The notes under the pieces are model-generated. The model did no database searches. It was not told the origin of the DNA and saw nothing but the letters and a program-made list of their open reading frames with translations. This document shows positions 43,457 through 50,990 of a stretch of DNA of 51,858 nucleotides, in pieces. Made by a program: the position numbers and the translations under genes. The DNA comes from an uncultured Bacteroidaceae bacterium (lineage in GTDB: Bacteria; Bacteroidota; Bacteroidia; Bacteroidales; Bacteroidaceae), in NCBI GenBank assembly GCA_934394435.1, contig CAKRRN010000015.1, positions 1 to 51,858 on the forward strand, in the 5' to 3' direction. The number at the start of each line of letters is the position of its first letter. The first letter of the stretch is position 1.

Positions 43457-43476
43457 GTATATCTTTCTTGTTGCTT

Positions 43477-43507
43477 TTTGCTGTTTCGGGATAAAATATT
43501 ATCTTTG
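43477..43507 (+). promoter_or_regulatory. Promoter upstream of the small peptide and PD-(D/E)XK gene
   Basis: TTTG at 43477-43480 and TAtcTTTG at 43500-43507 are 19 bases apart, a full consensus match. Transcription from about 43512 gives a leader of 225 bases before the nuclease gene. The leader opens with an inverted repeat (GACAAT at 43513, ATTGTC at 43534) and holds a short open frame. Confidence 0.75.
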
Positions 43508-43581
43508 CATCAGACAATTGTTGCAATGTTGGGATTGTCAATGCGTCCATATTGATTGTTGATTCTCTATATAAACATATC

Positions 43582-43674
43582 ATGGGAGGATGGGAGAAAA
43601 TCAAATGCGTTGCTTTCCAGTTTGTGGCATCCGTAGCCGTCACAGTGTGTAAGGGTTGGCAGTTAATCAATTAG
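43582..43674 (+). CDS. Possible 30-residue hydrophobic peptide
   Basis: This short frame encodes MGGWEKIKCV, then a hydrophobic stretch (AFQFVASVAVTV), then CKGWQLIN. It has basic and tryptophan residues flanking one possible membrane segment. It lies between a strong promoter and the PD-(D/E)XK gene, 62 bp before that gene's start. Its size and layout recall the tiny smalltalk-type proteins of Prevotella, but the sequence is not a clear match. The Shine-Dalgarno region is weak, as is common in Bacteroidetes. It may be only a chance frame in a leader. Confidence 0.35.
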   Translation: MGGWEKIKCVAFQFVASVAVTVCKGWQLIN

Positions 43675-43736
43675 ACAGTCTGACCACGGGAGACATTATA
43701 TATATATAAGTTGTAGATATTCAAAAGAACATCGTT

Positions 43737-44711
43737 ATGGCGGAATTGAGAGATAGATATATTCGTTTTGACTGGGCAATCAAGCGTTTGCTCCGTCAGA
43801 AAGCCAATTTTGGTGTGCTTGAGGGATTCCTTACCGTCTTTCTGAACGAGCCCATCAAGATTGTCGAGATATTGGAGAGTGAGGGCAACCAGCAGACACA
43901 GGATGACAAGTTTAATCGTGTGGATATCAAGGCCAAGAATAGTAAGGGTGAGATTATTATTGTGGAAATCCAAAATACGAGCGAGCTTTATTATCTGGAG
44001 CGCGTGCTTTATGGCGTGGCTAAGGCCATAACCGAGCATATCAATCTGGGTAGCAGTTACCGTGAGGTGAAGAAGGTGTATTCTATCAGCATCCTGTACT
44101 TTGACTTGGGCAAGGGTTCTGACTATGTGTATGTGGGGCAGAATAATTTCGTGGGACTGCATACACATGACAACCTTGTGGTTAGTGCCAAGGAGAAAGA
44201 CACCATCGTGAGGAAATCCCCCTCTGAGATATTCCCTACCTATATTCTCATCAGAGTAAACGAGTTTGATTCTGTGGCCAAATCGCCTCTGGAGGAATGG
44301 GTCAACTATCTGAAGACAGGTGTTATTGATCCTTCAACAAGTGCTCCTGGCTTGCAAGAGGCTCGGGAAAAACTGAAATATTATTCTATGTCTAATGCTG
44401 AGCGTTATGCTTATGACGAACATCTCAATGCACTCATGATTCAAAATGATGTGCTAGGCAATGCCAAGCAGGAAGGATTGGCAGAGGGTAGAGCAGAGGG
44501 TAGAGCAGAGGGTAGAGCAGAGGGTAGAGCAGAAGGCAGAGCAGAAGGCAGAGCAGAGGGTAGAGTAGAAGGCATAGAGATTGGTCGTGTAGAGGGAACA
44601 ATGTATGTGGCGCGTAACATGCTTCAGAAAGGTCTGTCTGCCAAGGATGTTGCAGAATTGACGGGACTTTCAGAGGAACAAATAAGGGAGTTACAAACCA
44701 AAATACAGTAA
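43737..44711 (+). CDS. Rpn-type PD-(D/E)XK nuclease family transposase protein
   Basis: This 324-residue cytoplasmic protein starts with RYIRFDWAIKRLLRQKANFGVLEGFL. It has the nuclease core FNRVDIKAKNSKGEIIIVEIQ near residues 60-80, giving the Asp and the ExQ form usual in Rpn proteins, then YLERVLYGVAKAI. Family members are recombination-promoting nucleases present in many copies in Bacteroidales, and mobility of this one is not shown. Seven AEGR repeats (12-bp DNA units from 44481 to 44564, with an eighth diverged unit) form a charged, helical linker before a C-terminal helix-turn-helix-like end (LSAKDVAELTGLSEEQIRELQ). No terminal inverted repeats or target duplications are visible. Confidence 0.88.
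   Translation: MAELRDRYIRFDWAIKRLLRQKANFGVLEGFLTVFLNEPIKIVEILESEGNQQTQDDKFNRVDIKAKNSKGEIIIVEIQNTSELYYLERVLYGVAKAITEHINLGSSYREVKKVYSISILYFDLGKGSDYVYVGQNNFVGLHTHDNLVVSAKEKDTIVRKSPSEIFPTYILIRVNEFDSVAKSPLEEWVNYLKTGVIDPSTSAPGLQEAREKLKYYSMSNAERYAYDEHLNALMIQNDVLGNAKQEGLAEGRAEGRAEGRAEGRAEGRAEGRAEGRVEGIEIGRVEGTMYVARNMLQKGLSAKDVAELTGLSEEQIRELQTKIQ
44481..44576 (+). repeat. 12-bp coding tandem repeat in the PD-(D/E)XK gene
   Basis: Eight units of the form GCAGARGGYAGA encode AEGR, the last diverged to VEGI. Units differ only in third positions, so the array is young or still changing by slippage. Its length can vary without a frameshift. Confidence 0.9.
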
Positions 44712-44766
44712 CAGACAAAGTGATTATGTGACAGATAGTCGTCTGACTCTCTTCCTTATACTACTA

Positions 44767-44803
44767 AAGCAGGTGCTCCTGTGGGAGGCCTGCTTATTCT
44801 TTT
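44767..44803 (+). terminator. Terminator after the PD-(D/E)XK gene
   Basis: AAGCAGG (44767-44773) pairs with CCTGCTT (44789-44795), with an inner CTCC/GGAG stem, followed by a T-rich stretch. Confidence 0.7.
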
Positions 44804-44911
44804 GTACCATTATCTGCTATTGGCAGTGAGGGTGTAGGTACTCCCAGGATTTACATCCTTCGTTTTCTCGCCATGGTAAAGCTGAAGCGAGTTTCGCTTT
44901 CCTCATTTGGG

Positions 44912-45430
44912 TTAACGAAAGCGCTCTAATTCCAGTAGTAATTTCTTTGCCTCTAACCCACCTGCGAATCCTGTCAAAGAGTGATTGGAGCCAATAATGC
45001 GATGACAGGGAATCAAGATGCAGATGCCGTTAGCACCTATAGCCTGTGCCACCGCCCTCACTCCCTTGGGATTGCCTACCTGTTGGGCTATCTGCATGTA
45101 ACTGCGTGTTTCTCCATAAGGGACTTCAAGCAAGGCCTGCCACACACTCTTCTGAAAGTCTGTACCTACTGTGAGCAGCGAAATGTCAAACGTCTTTCGG
45201 TTACCAGTGAAATATTCGTCAAGTTCCTTTGTAGCCTGTTGTAATACATCAGAAGTCTCTTCCTTGAACTCTCCATTCAAAAGATTCTTAAGCCGGTGCA
45301 AGTTGCGTGTGGCACAAGGCTTTTCCTCCCAGTCGCACAGGCAGAGCTTCCCTTCGGTGGATGCCAGGATGATTTTCCCACAGGGAGAGGCGTAATGCTG
45401 AAGATTTATCGAATGTCTTTTTTTGTACAT
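44912..45430 (-). CDS. ogt: Methylated-DNA-[protein]-cysteine S-methyltransferase
   Basis: This 172-residue suicide enzyme removes alkyl groups from O6-alkylguanine in DNA. The active site ILIPCHRIIG lies near residues 138-147. The DNA-binding helix segment PYGETRSYMQIAQQVGNPKGVRAVAQAIG precedes it, and FAGGLEAKKLLLELE closes the fold. The N-terminal part is a typical Ada/Ogt-like RNase H-type domain. It lacks the Ada transcription-activator region. The gene diverges from the hybrid sensor gene, and its -7 element (45447-45454) is 16 bp from its start. Confidence 0.93.
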   Translation of the reverse strand: MYKKRHSINLQHYASPCGKIILASTEGKLCLCDWEEKPCATRNLHRLKNLLNGEFKEETSDVLQQATKELDEYFTGNRKTFDISLLTVGTDFQKSVWQALLEVPYGETRSYMQIAQQVGNPKGVRAVAQAIGANGICILIPCHRIIGSNHSLTGFAGGLEAKKLLLELERFR

Positions 45431-45446
45431 CTTTCTTTTGTTTCAG

Positions 45447-45454
45447 CAAAAGTA
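45447..45454 (-). promoter_or_regulatory. -7 element of ogt
   Basis: The minus strand reads TActTTTG. A start near 45442 would give a leader of about 12 bases. Confidence 0.5.
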
Positions 45455-45495
45455 GTGCTAAATGTCGGTGTGAGCGATGGAAACGTGGCACTTTC

Positions 45496-45526
45496 TTGTA
45501 CGTGTGCCTGATTATTGCTACATTTG
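45496..45526 (+). promoter_or_regulatory. Promoter of the hybrid sensor gene
   Basis: TTG at 45496-45498 and TAcaTTTG at 45519-45526 are 20 bases apart. The start point near 45531 supports the ATG at 45554 rather than an in-frame TTG at 45515. Confidence 0.65.
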
Positions 45527-45553
45527 TGCATAAAAGAAACAATCAGGCAACAC

Positions 45554-48361
45554 ATGAGTGTACCTTTATTTCAGAAAACATTCTCTTTCGCCTTGGCTGC
45601 TTTGACCTGGGTATTGGGGCTTTGTATATCTTTGTTGCTCTTGGTGTCCTGCAGGGAAACCAAGAGGCGGTTTGTGATAGGTGTTTCACAGTGTTCCGAG
45701 GATATCTGGCGTGATAAACTCAATAGCGAGCTCAAGATGGGCGAGTATCTTAATGACTCGCTCGTCATCCGTGTAGCTTCTGCAAATGATGACAGCGAGA
45801 GGCAGATGCAGCAAATCAACCAGTTTGTTAACGATGGTGTAGACCTGTTGATAGTCTCGCCCAACCAACTCAGCACGATATCCTCTGCCATCAACCATGC
45901 TTATGATGCGGGTATCCCAGTCATCCTCTACGACCGAAAGACCGACTCTGACAAATATACAGCCTTCATAGGGTGTGACAACTACGTGATAGGAAAGACC
46001 ATGGGTTTGTTCATCGCACAGCGTCTGCATGGCAAGGGCAGAGTGGTGGAGATACGTGGCTTGGAAGGATCCTCGCCTGCCCAGGAGCGTCATCAGGGGT
46101 TGGTAGATGCCCTTAGTATCTATCCAAATGTGCATCTGGTGGCTTCCGAGGCTGGTGATTGGAAGGAGGAGAGCGGCCGAATGGCTATGAGACGTATCCT
46201 GCGTCAGACTCAGGATTTCGATTATGTATGTTCGCATAACGACCGCATGGCTATTGGGGCTTACCAGACAGCACGTCAGATGAATGTGCATCATCCTTAT
46301 AAATATACTGGTGTTGATGGTATGGCCAATGAGGGAGGTGGACTGGAACTGGTGCGTGATGGAGTGCTGGAGGCATCGTACCTCTATCCCACCAAGGGTG
46401 ATGAAGTGATAGCTTTGGCTATGAGAATCTTGAAAAAAGAGCCTTTCGTGCGCGACAACTACCTCAGCACTTCCATTGTGACCCGTGACAATGCTGAACT
46501 CACCCTGATGGAGGCACGGGACACTGAGCGACAGCGTGACAATCTCAATCTGCTTCATAAGCAAGTTGACCGTTACCTCTCCAGTTACCACCTGCAGAAA
46601 CATCTGCTATTGGGCGCGTTTGCAGTCCTGCTCATCTTTATGATTGCTGTGGTGCTGATATTCCGTGGCTACGTGATAAAGGTGCGGCTCAATGAACAAT
46701 TGGCCAAGAAGAACGCGGAGCAGGAACGCTTAAATGCAGAGCTGGCCCATAAAAATGACGAACTGAAGCGACTTAATGAAGAGGTTCTGGAACTTACCCA
46801 CTCGCGCTTGGTGTTCTTTACGAACATCAGCCATGAGCTTCGCACACCGCTCACCTTGATTGCCGATCCCATAGAGATGCTTCTGGAGGACAAGGGCATC
46901 AAGGGACGCAGCCGTGAGCTACTGCTTATGGTGCAGCGCAATGCTAAGGCACTTCAGCAATTGGTGGGCAGCATTCTGGACTTCCGCAAGATTCAGAATG
47001 GCAAGATGGAGTTGACCTTGAGCCGTTTTGATTTGGTGCAGGCATTTATTCAGTGGACAGGCGACTTCCAGTTGACTGCCGAGCGTAAACACATCAGTCT
47101 GGAACTTGATACAACATCCCTCACTGGTGACCACGAGGTGACGGCTGATAAAGAGAAGGTGGCGCGCATCGTGTTCAACCTCTTGAGCAATGCCTTGAAA
47201 TATACTCCTGTTGGTGGACGTATCATGGTCATGTTGGGCGATGGGCAGGATAGTGATATGTTGCGTCTTGATGTGCGTGACACGGGTAAGGGCATTCCCC
47301 AAGAAGAGGCTTCTCGAGTGTTTGAGCGTTTCTTCCAAGCTCGCGGTGCAGCCAGTGGAACAGGCATAGGGCTGGCTCTGGTCAAATCTTTCGTGGACTT
47401 ACATCATGGTCAAGCCTGGGTGGAGAGCGAGCCAGGCAAAGGGTCAGACTTCATTGTTACACTGCCACGCACTCAGCAGGGCGAGTTGCATGTGCCCGAT
47501 GGGGAGGCCACTCCTCTTGTTGACGCGGATACTATGCAATATATTGACGACCCAGAGGTTGACCATAGAGGACGTACACAGCAGTTGATAGAGGGACAGG
47601 ACGGCAAACCTACCTTATTGATTATTGATGACAACAACGATATCCGTCAGTATGAGCGTACAATCCTGCAGGACAGGTATGTGGTGCTGGAGGCGACTGA
47701 GGGTAAGGAAGGGCTTGCGATAGCTGTCCGCGAGGTGCCCGACCTGGTCATCTGTGATGTAATGATGCCAGTGATGGATGGCTTAGAGTTCACTGAGCAA
47801 CTAAAGACTTGCACGGCAACCTCACATATCCCTGTCATCATGCTTACAGCTAAGAATCTGGAGGAACAGCGTGCAGAGGGTTATGAGCATGGTGCAGATT
47901 CCTATATCACCAAGCCTTTTCACAGCAAGGTGCTCCTGGCTCGTGTTGATAATCTCCTAAGGCAGCGCAAACTGTTGGAAAACCTTTACCGAACCACGTC
48001 TCCAGTCGTTGAGCGACAGATAGAGGAATCTCAATTGGACAGTCGCGACAAGCAGTTTATGAAGCAGCTTCACGATATCATCCAACAAAACCTCGGTAAC
48101 AGCGAGTTTGGGGTGGAGGATATCGGCAAGCAGATAGGGTTGAGTCGAGTACAACTTTATCGTAAGGTAAAGGCGATGACAGGCTCGTCGGTAGTTGATT
48201 TGCTTCGTAAGGCTCGTCTTGCCAAGGCAAAACGCCTGCTGGAAAGCCACAGTATGAGTGTCAGTGAAGTGGCTTATGAGGTCGGCTTTTCAGCTCCTTC
48301 TTACTTTACCAAGTGCTTCAAGGACGAGTATGGACTATTGCCAGGGGAAGTAGGGGCTTAA
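45554..48361 (+). CDS. Hybrid two-component sensor/regulator with periplasmic sugar-binding domain
   Basis: This 935-residue one-protein signalling system starts with a membrane helix (residues 8-30). A periplasmic type I (LacI-like) binding domain follows (about 35-320, RFVIGVSQCSEDIWRDKLNSE onwards), then a second helix (347-370). HisKA carries the phospho-acceptor in NISHELRTPL near 428. The ATPase lobe has NLLSNALKYTP, DTGKGIP and GTGIGLALV. A receiver domain bears the phospho-Asp in VICDVMMPVMDG near 735, and an AraC-type HTH lies at 850-935. The binding-protein sensor, rather than a beta-propeller, is the layout of the fructose-sensing regulator of the Bacteroides thetaiotaomicron fructan locus. 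A GH32 gene downstream fits that role. Confidence 0.93.
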   Translation: MSVPLFQKTFSFALAALTWVLGLCISLLLLVSCRETKRRFVIGVSQCSEDIWRDKLNSELKMGEYLNDSLVIRVASANDDSERQMQQINQFVNDGVDLLIVSPNQLSTISSAINHAYDAGIPVILYDRKTDSDKYTAFIGCDNYVIGKTMGLFIAQRLHGKGRVVEIRGLEGSSPAQERHQGLVDALSIYPNVHLVASEAGDWKEESGRMAMRRILRQTQDFDYVCSHNDRMAIGAYQTARQMNVHHPYKYTGVDGMANEGGGLELVRDGVLEASYLYPTKGDEVIALAMRILKKEPFVRDNYLSTSIVTRDNAELTLMEARDTERQRDNLNLLHKQVDRYLSSYHLQKHLLLGAFAVLLIFMIAVVLIFRGYVIKVRLNEQLAKKNAEQERLNAELAHKNDELKRLNEEVLELTHSRLVFFTNISHELRTPLTLIADPIEMLLEDKGIKGRSRELLLMVQRNAKALQQLVGSILDFRKIQNGKMELTLSRFDLVQAFIQWTGDFQLTAERKHISLELDTTSLTGDHEVTADKEKVARIVFNLLSNALKYTPVGGRIMVMLGDGQDSDMLRLDVRDTGKGIPQEEASRVFERFFQARGAASGTGIGLALVKSFVDLHHGQAWVESEPGKGSDFIVTLPRTQQGELHVPDGEATPLVDADTMQYIDDPEVDHRGRTQQLIEGQDGKPTLLIIDDNNDIRQYERTILQDRYVVLEATEGKEGLAIAVREVPDLVICDVMMPVMDGLEFTEQLKTCTATSHIPVIMLTAKNLEEQRAEGYEHGADSYITKPFHSKVLLARVDNLLRQRKLLENLYRTTSPVVERQIEESQLDSRDKQFMKQLHDIIQQNLGNSEFGVEDIGKQIGLSRVQLYRKVKAMTGSSVVDLLRKARLAKAKRLLESHSMSVSEVAYEVGFSAPSYFTKCFKDEYGLLPGEVGA

Positions 48362-48443
48362 CTCGAAGTAACGTTGTCCATAGAGGTTCTTTGCAAGCGT
48401 AGCCAGAATCATGTTGTTCTACTTCTCTCTGTTCCTGCGAATA

Positions 48444-48500
48444 TTCGTTCATTCCCTATCAAAAATGTTACAATGAACGAATTTTTGTGCTGCGTGAACG
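48444..48500 (+). promoter_or_regulatory. Putative operator: three TGAACG half-sites
   Basis: TTCGTTCATT (48444-48453) and AATGAACGAA (48472-48481) form an inverted repeat, 11 bp when extended by one base on each side. A further TGAACG (48495-48500) repeats directly 21 bp after the one at 48474. Direct half-sites about two helical turns apart suit AraC-type DNA-binding domains such as that of the adjacent sensor protein. The sites lie roughly 45-100 bp upstream of the predicted receptor start point. Binding is inferred. Confidence 0.55.
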
Positions 48501-48531
48501 TTTTGTTCTTTCTGTAAATCAGTGTTATGTG

Positions 48532-48539
48532 TAATTTTG
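48532..48539 (+). promoter_or_regulatory. -7 element of the TonB receptor gene
   Basis: TAatTTTG gives a start near 48544 and a leader of about 50 bases. The -33 region is a poor match, as expected for a promoter that needs an activator. Confidence 0.6.
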
Positions 48540-48593
48540 CGTTAGAGATCGAAACACAAAACTACACAACACTACAAAAAAAACAATCAAGGT

Positions 48594-50891
48594 ATGAAAG
48601 TCATTAACAGCAAGAGCACAGCCATGATGTTTGCCCTTATTATGACAGGCATCCCCATGGCACACGCACAGGAAGAAACATCAAGTGCCCAAGAGGAGGG
48701 CAACCGCAATGTAATGCTCAACGCGTCCAGTGCCAATGGTCCGCGCGAGATTCAGATTGGTCTGCCTTCAGCCGATGTCAATGTGCTTGAGAACGGAATG
48801 CCCGTCACTTATGCCACTAATCCACATTCGGTAAACACCCTTTGGCGCAGCGATGCCAGCCTCAGTTATCAGGGCCTGCTCAAGATAAGCGAGACAGCCA
48901 TCACCACGGGCAACATCGGCTATGCTGTGAACTCTTTTACCCAGAAGGGACAGAAGGGGTTCGGTGGTACGCTCAACTATAAGAGCAACCACTATGGTCT
49001 ACAGGAGTTTTCGCTCAATGCTAACGGTAGTCTGCCCAAAGAGTGGTATTACAGCGCGAGCATGTACCAGGACTTTGATCCAGGAACCTTTAAGATACGC
49101 TCCACTCCCTTCCAAGACCGCACACAGATTTACAAGGCACTTCTCAGTAAGCGTTACCATGCAGGTAGGGGTGAGTTTTCTGCTATGTACAAGTATGCTA
49201 ACAGCCACAACGTCTATAACTATGCCACACAGAGTGCCCCCTTCATCTATGTGGGTGACGGTAGTGTGAAGGAGTACGGCAAGTTCAAGCTTGGCACCAC
49301 CTCCTACCTGCCTATTGACAATGAGATGACCTATCGAGACATGCGCACGGGTGAACTGAAGCAGACCACCCTTTATGACGCATGCCTCAACAAGGCAAGC
49401 GAGGTGACCCTTGCCAACAATTATAAGTGGGATAATGGGGTCAGCTGGAAGACGACTCTGAAGTACGACCATTCTCGTGGAGCCATGGTGTATCAGACAC
49501 CTATGTCCATCATTGACCTCAATAGTGTGGGCAATCAAGGCACATATAACTATATGTATCGCGATGCTCTGGGGCAGGCTCAGCCCTATGCTGGGCAGTA
49601 TGTGCAGACACGTATGTCCTGTCTCAATGCAGGTGACATTGATGAGGCATTCCTCACCTCAGAACTTCACAAGAAGTTCAAGAACTCCACGCTTAGGCTC
49701 GGGCTGAACGAGTGGTTCTATCACATTGACTATTGTTCAAACACCACCATGTATGACCAAAGCGTGCCCGATGATGGGGGATATGCCGTGCGAGTGTGGG
49801 ATGCCAACCAGCGCGATACCTACTTCTATGACTTCAATAAGAACGCCTCTGAGTATTACAAGGGCAACGAGAACAAACTGGCTCTCTACCTCACCCACGA
49901 CTGGGACGTGACACGTAGACTCAACCTTTACTATGGAGGACGTATTGAGTGGCAACGACTGGATGGCGAGAATGCTGCTGTGAGAAATGCCCAGGGTGAT
50001 TACGTGGGACGTTTCTCTGATTATTATCTGGGAGCTATTGCTGCTGACGGTACCAAAATTTCTCCCACAGACCTTCACTATGACTGGCTCAACTATGACC
50101 TTTCGCTGGCAGCGACTTATAAACTCAACAAGCATTTTGGTTTCACAGGTGACTTCACCTACATCGTGCAGCATCCTAAGTTCGAGGCTTTCGCACCTGC
50201 CACTTTGCCCAACACGGACCGTATTTCCGTGCCACTCGGTCGTGCAGGTATATATTACAACAACTCTTGGTTGAGCCTCACTTCACTCTTCTCTTACATA
50301 TCCAAGACCAACAACAACTCTACGCTCAACCTGCAGCATGGTAGTGAGATTAAGGCGGCTCCCCTGGCTTATGACATTCAGACATGGGGCTGGACCACCG
50401 ATGCTGTGGCTCATCCCTTCAAGGGCTTTGACTTCCACTTCCTCTTCACCTATCAGAAACCCACTTACAAAAAGTTTGAGACCAGCGTTACCTTCAACGA
50501 TGGTTATGTGGGCAACATCAATGCTACAGGCAATACCGTGGCTGAGATTCCTCAGGTGCTCATCGAGCTGGACCCCAGTTACATGATTACCAAGGATATC
50601 AAGCTGTGGGCAAGTTTCCGTTACTTCAGCAAGACCTACGCCAACATCAACGAGGCATATTACTTCAAGGGGCATTGGGAAACCTTTGGTGGTGTGAACT
50701 GGCAAGCCAGCAAGCGTCTGTCGCTGGGCTGCACGCTGGTCAATTTCCTCAATCAGACAGGGGCTAAGGGTAGTATAGCAGGTGCCGAACTTATCACCAA
50801 AGATGAGGCTAAGGGCATCAAGAACCAGTTGATGACAGGAAGCTACCTGCGTCCGTTCACTGTGGAGTTCAATGCTTCGCTGAAGTTCTAA
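48594..50891 (+). CDS. TonB-dependent receptor of the putative fructan locus
   Basis: This 765-residue outer-membrane importer has a signal peptide (to about residue 25, AHAQEE). Plug-type sequence is VNVLENGMPVTY and NTLWRSDASLSYQGLLKISETAITTGNIGYAV, and a beta-barrel ends in the aromatic strand TVEFNASLKF. It is shorter than SusC proteins and lacks the N-terminal carboxypeptidase-D-like domain. No SusD gene follows within the window. It lies between the sensor gene and the GH32 gene, so it probably imports fructo-oligosaccharides. The substrate is inferred from these neighbours. Confidence 0.85.
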   Translation: MKVINSKSTAMMFALIMTGIPMAHAQEETSSAQEEGNRNVMLNASSANGPREIQIGLPSADVNVLENGMPVTYATNPHSVNTLWRSDASLSYQGLLKISETAITTGNIGYAVNSFTQKGQKGFGGTLNYKSNHYGLQEFSLNANGSLPKEWYYSASMYQDFDPGTFKIRSTPFQDRTQIYKALLSKRYHAGRGEFSAMYKYANSHNVYNYATQSAPFIYVGDGSVKEYGKFKLGTTSYLPIDNEMTYRDMRTGELKQTTLYDACLNKASEVTLANNYKWDNGVSWKTTLKYDHSRGAMVYQTPMSIIDLNSVGNQGTYNYMYRDALGQAQPYAGQYVQTRMSCLNAGDIDEAFLTSELHKKFKNSTLRLGLNEWFYHIDYCSNTTMYDQSVPDDGGYAVRVWDANQRDTYFYDFNKNASEYYKGNENKLALYLTHDWDVTRRLNLYYGGRIEWQRLDGENAAVRNAQGDYVGRFSDYYLGAIAADGTKISPTDLHYDWLNYDLSLAATYKLNKHFGFTGDFTYIVQHPKFEAFAPATLPNTDRISVPLGRAGIYYNNSWLSLTSLFSYISKTNNNSTLNLQHGSEIKAAPLAYDIQTWGWTTDAVAHPFKGFDFHFLFTYQKPTYKKFETSVTFNDGYVGNINATGNTVAEIPQVLIELDPSYMITKDIKLWASFRYFSKTYANINEAYYFKGHWETFGGVNWQASKRLSLGCTLVNFLNQTGAKGSIAGAELITKDEAKGIKNQLMTGSYLRPFTVEFNASLKF

Positions 50892-50900
50892 CAAGGAGAA

Positions 50901-50939
50901 AATCCCTTCCATCCTTCCTCAGGGTGGGAGGGGAAGATT
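50901..50939 (+). terminator. Imperfect hairpin between receptor and GH32 genes
   Basis: A pyrimidine-rich arm (AATCCCTTCCATCC) can pair with a purine-rich arm (GGGAGGGGAAGATT), with bulges. There is only a short T-run. It could partly stop transcription or protect the upstream mRNA end, giving unequal expression of the two genes. Confidence 0.4.
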
Positions 50940-50990
50940 TGGAAACATTAGACCCTATAACCGTACAACCATAAAACCGCAATAAAAACA

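Noticed and set aside
43737..44711. Complete insertion sequence around the PD-(D/E)XK gene
   Set aside because: No terminal inverted repeats or target-site duplications could be found on either side, so only the gene is reported.
44884..44898. Hairpin AAGCGA/TCGCTT as the ogt terminator
   Set aside because: The stem is short and no T-tract follows on the minus strand.
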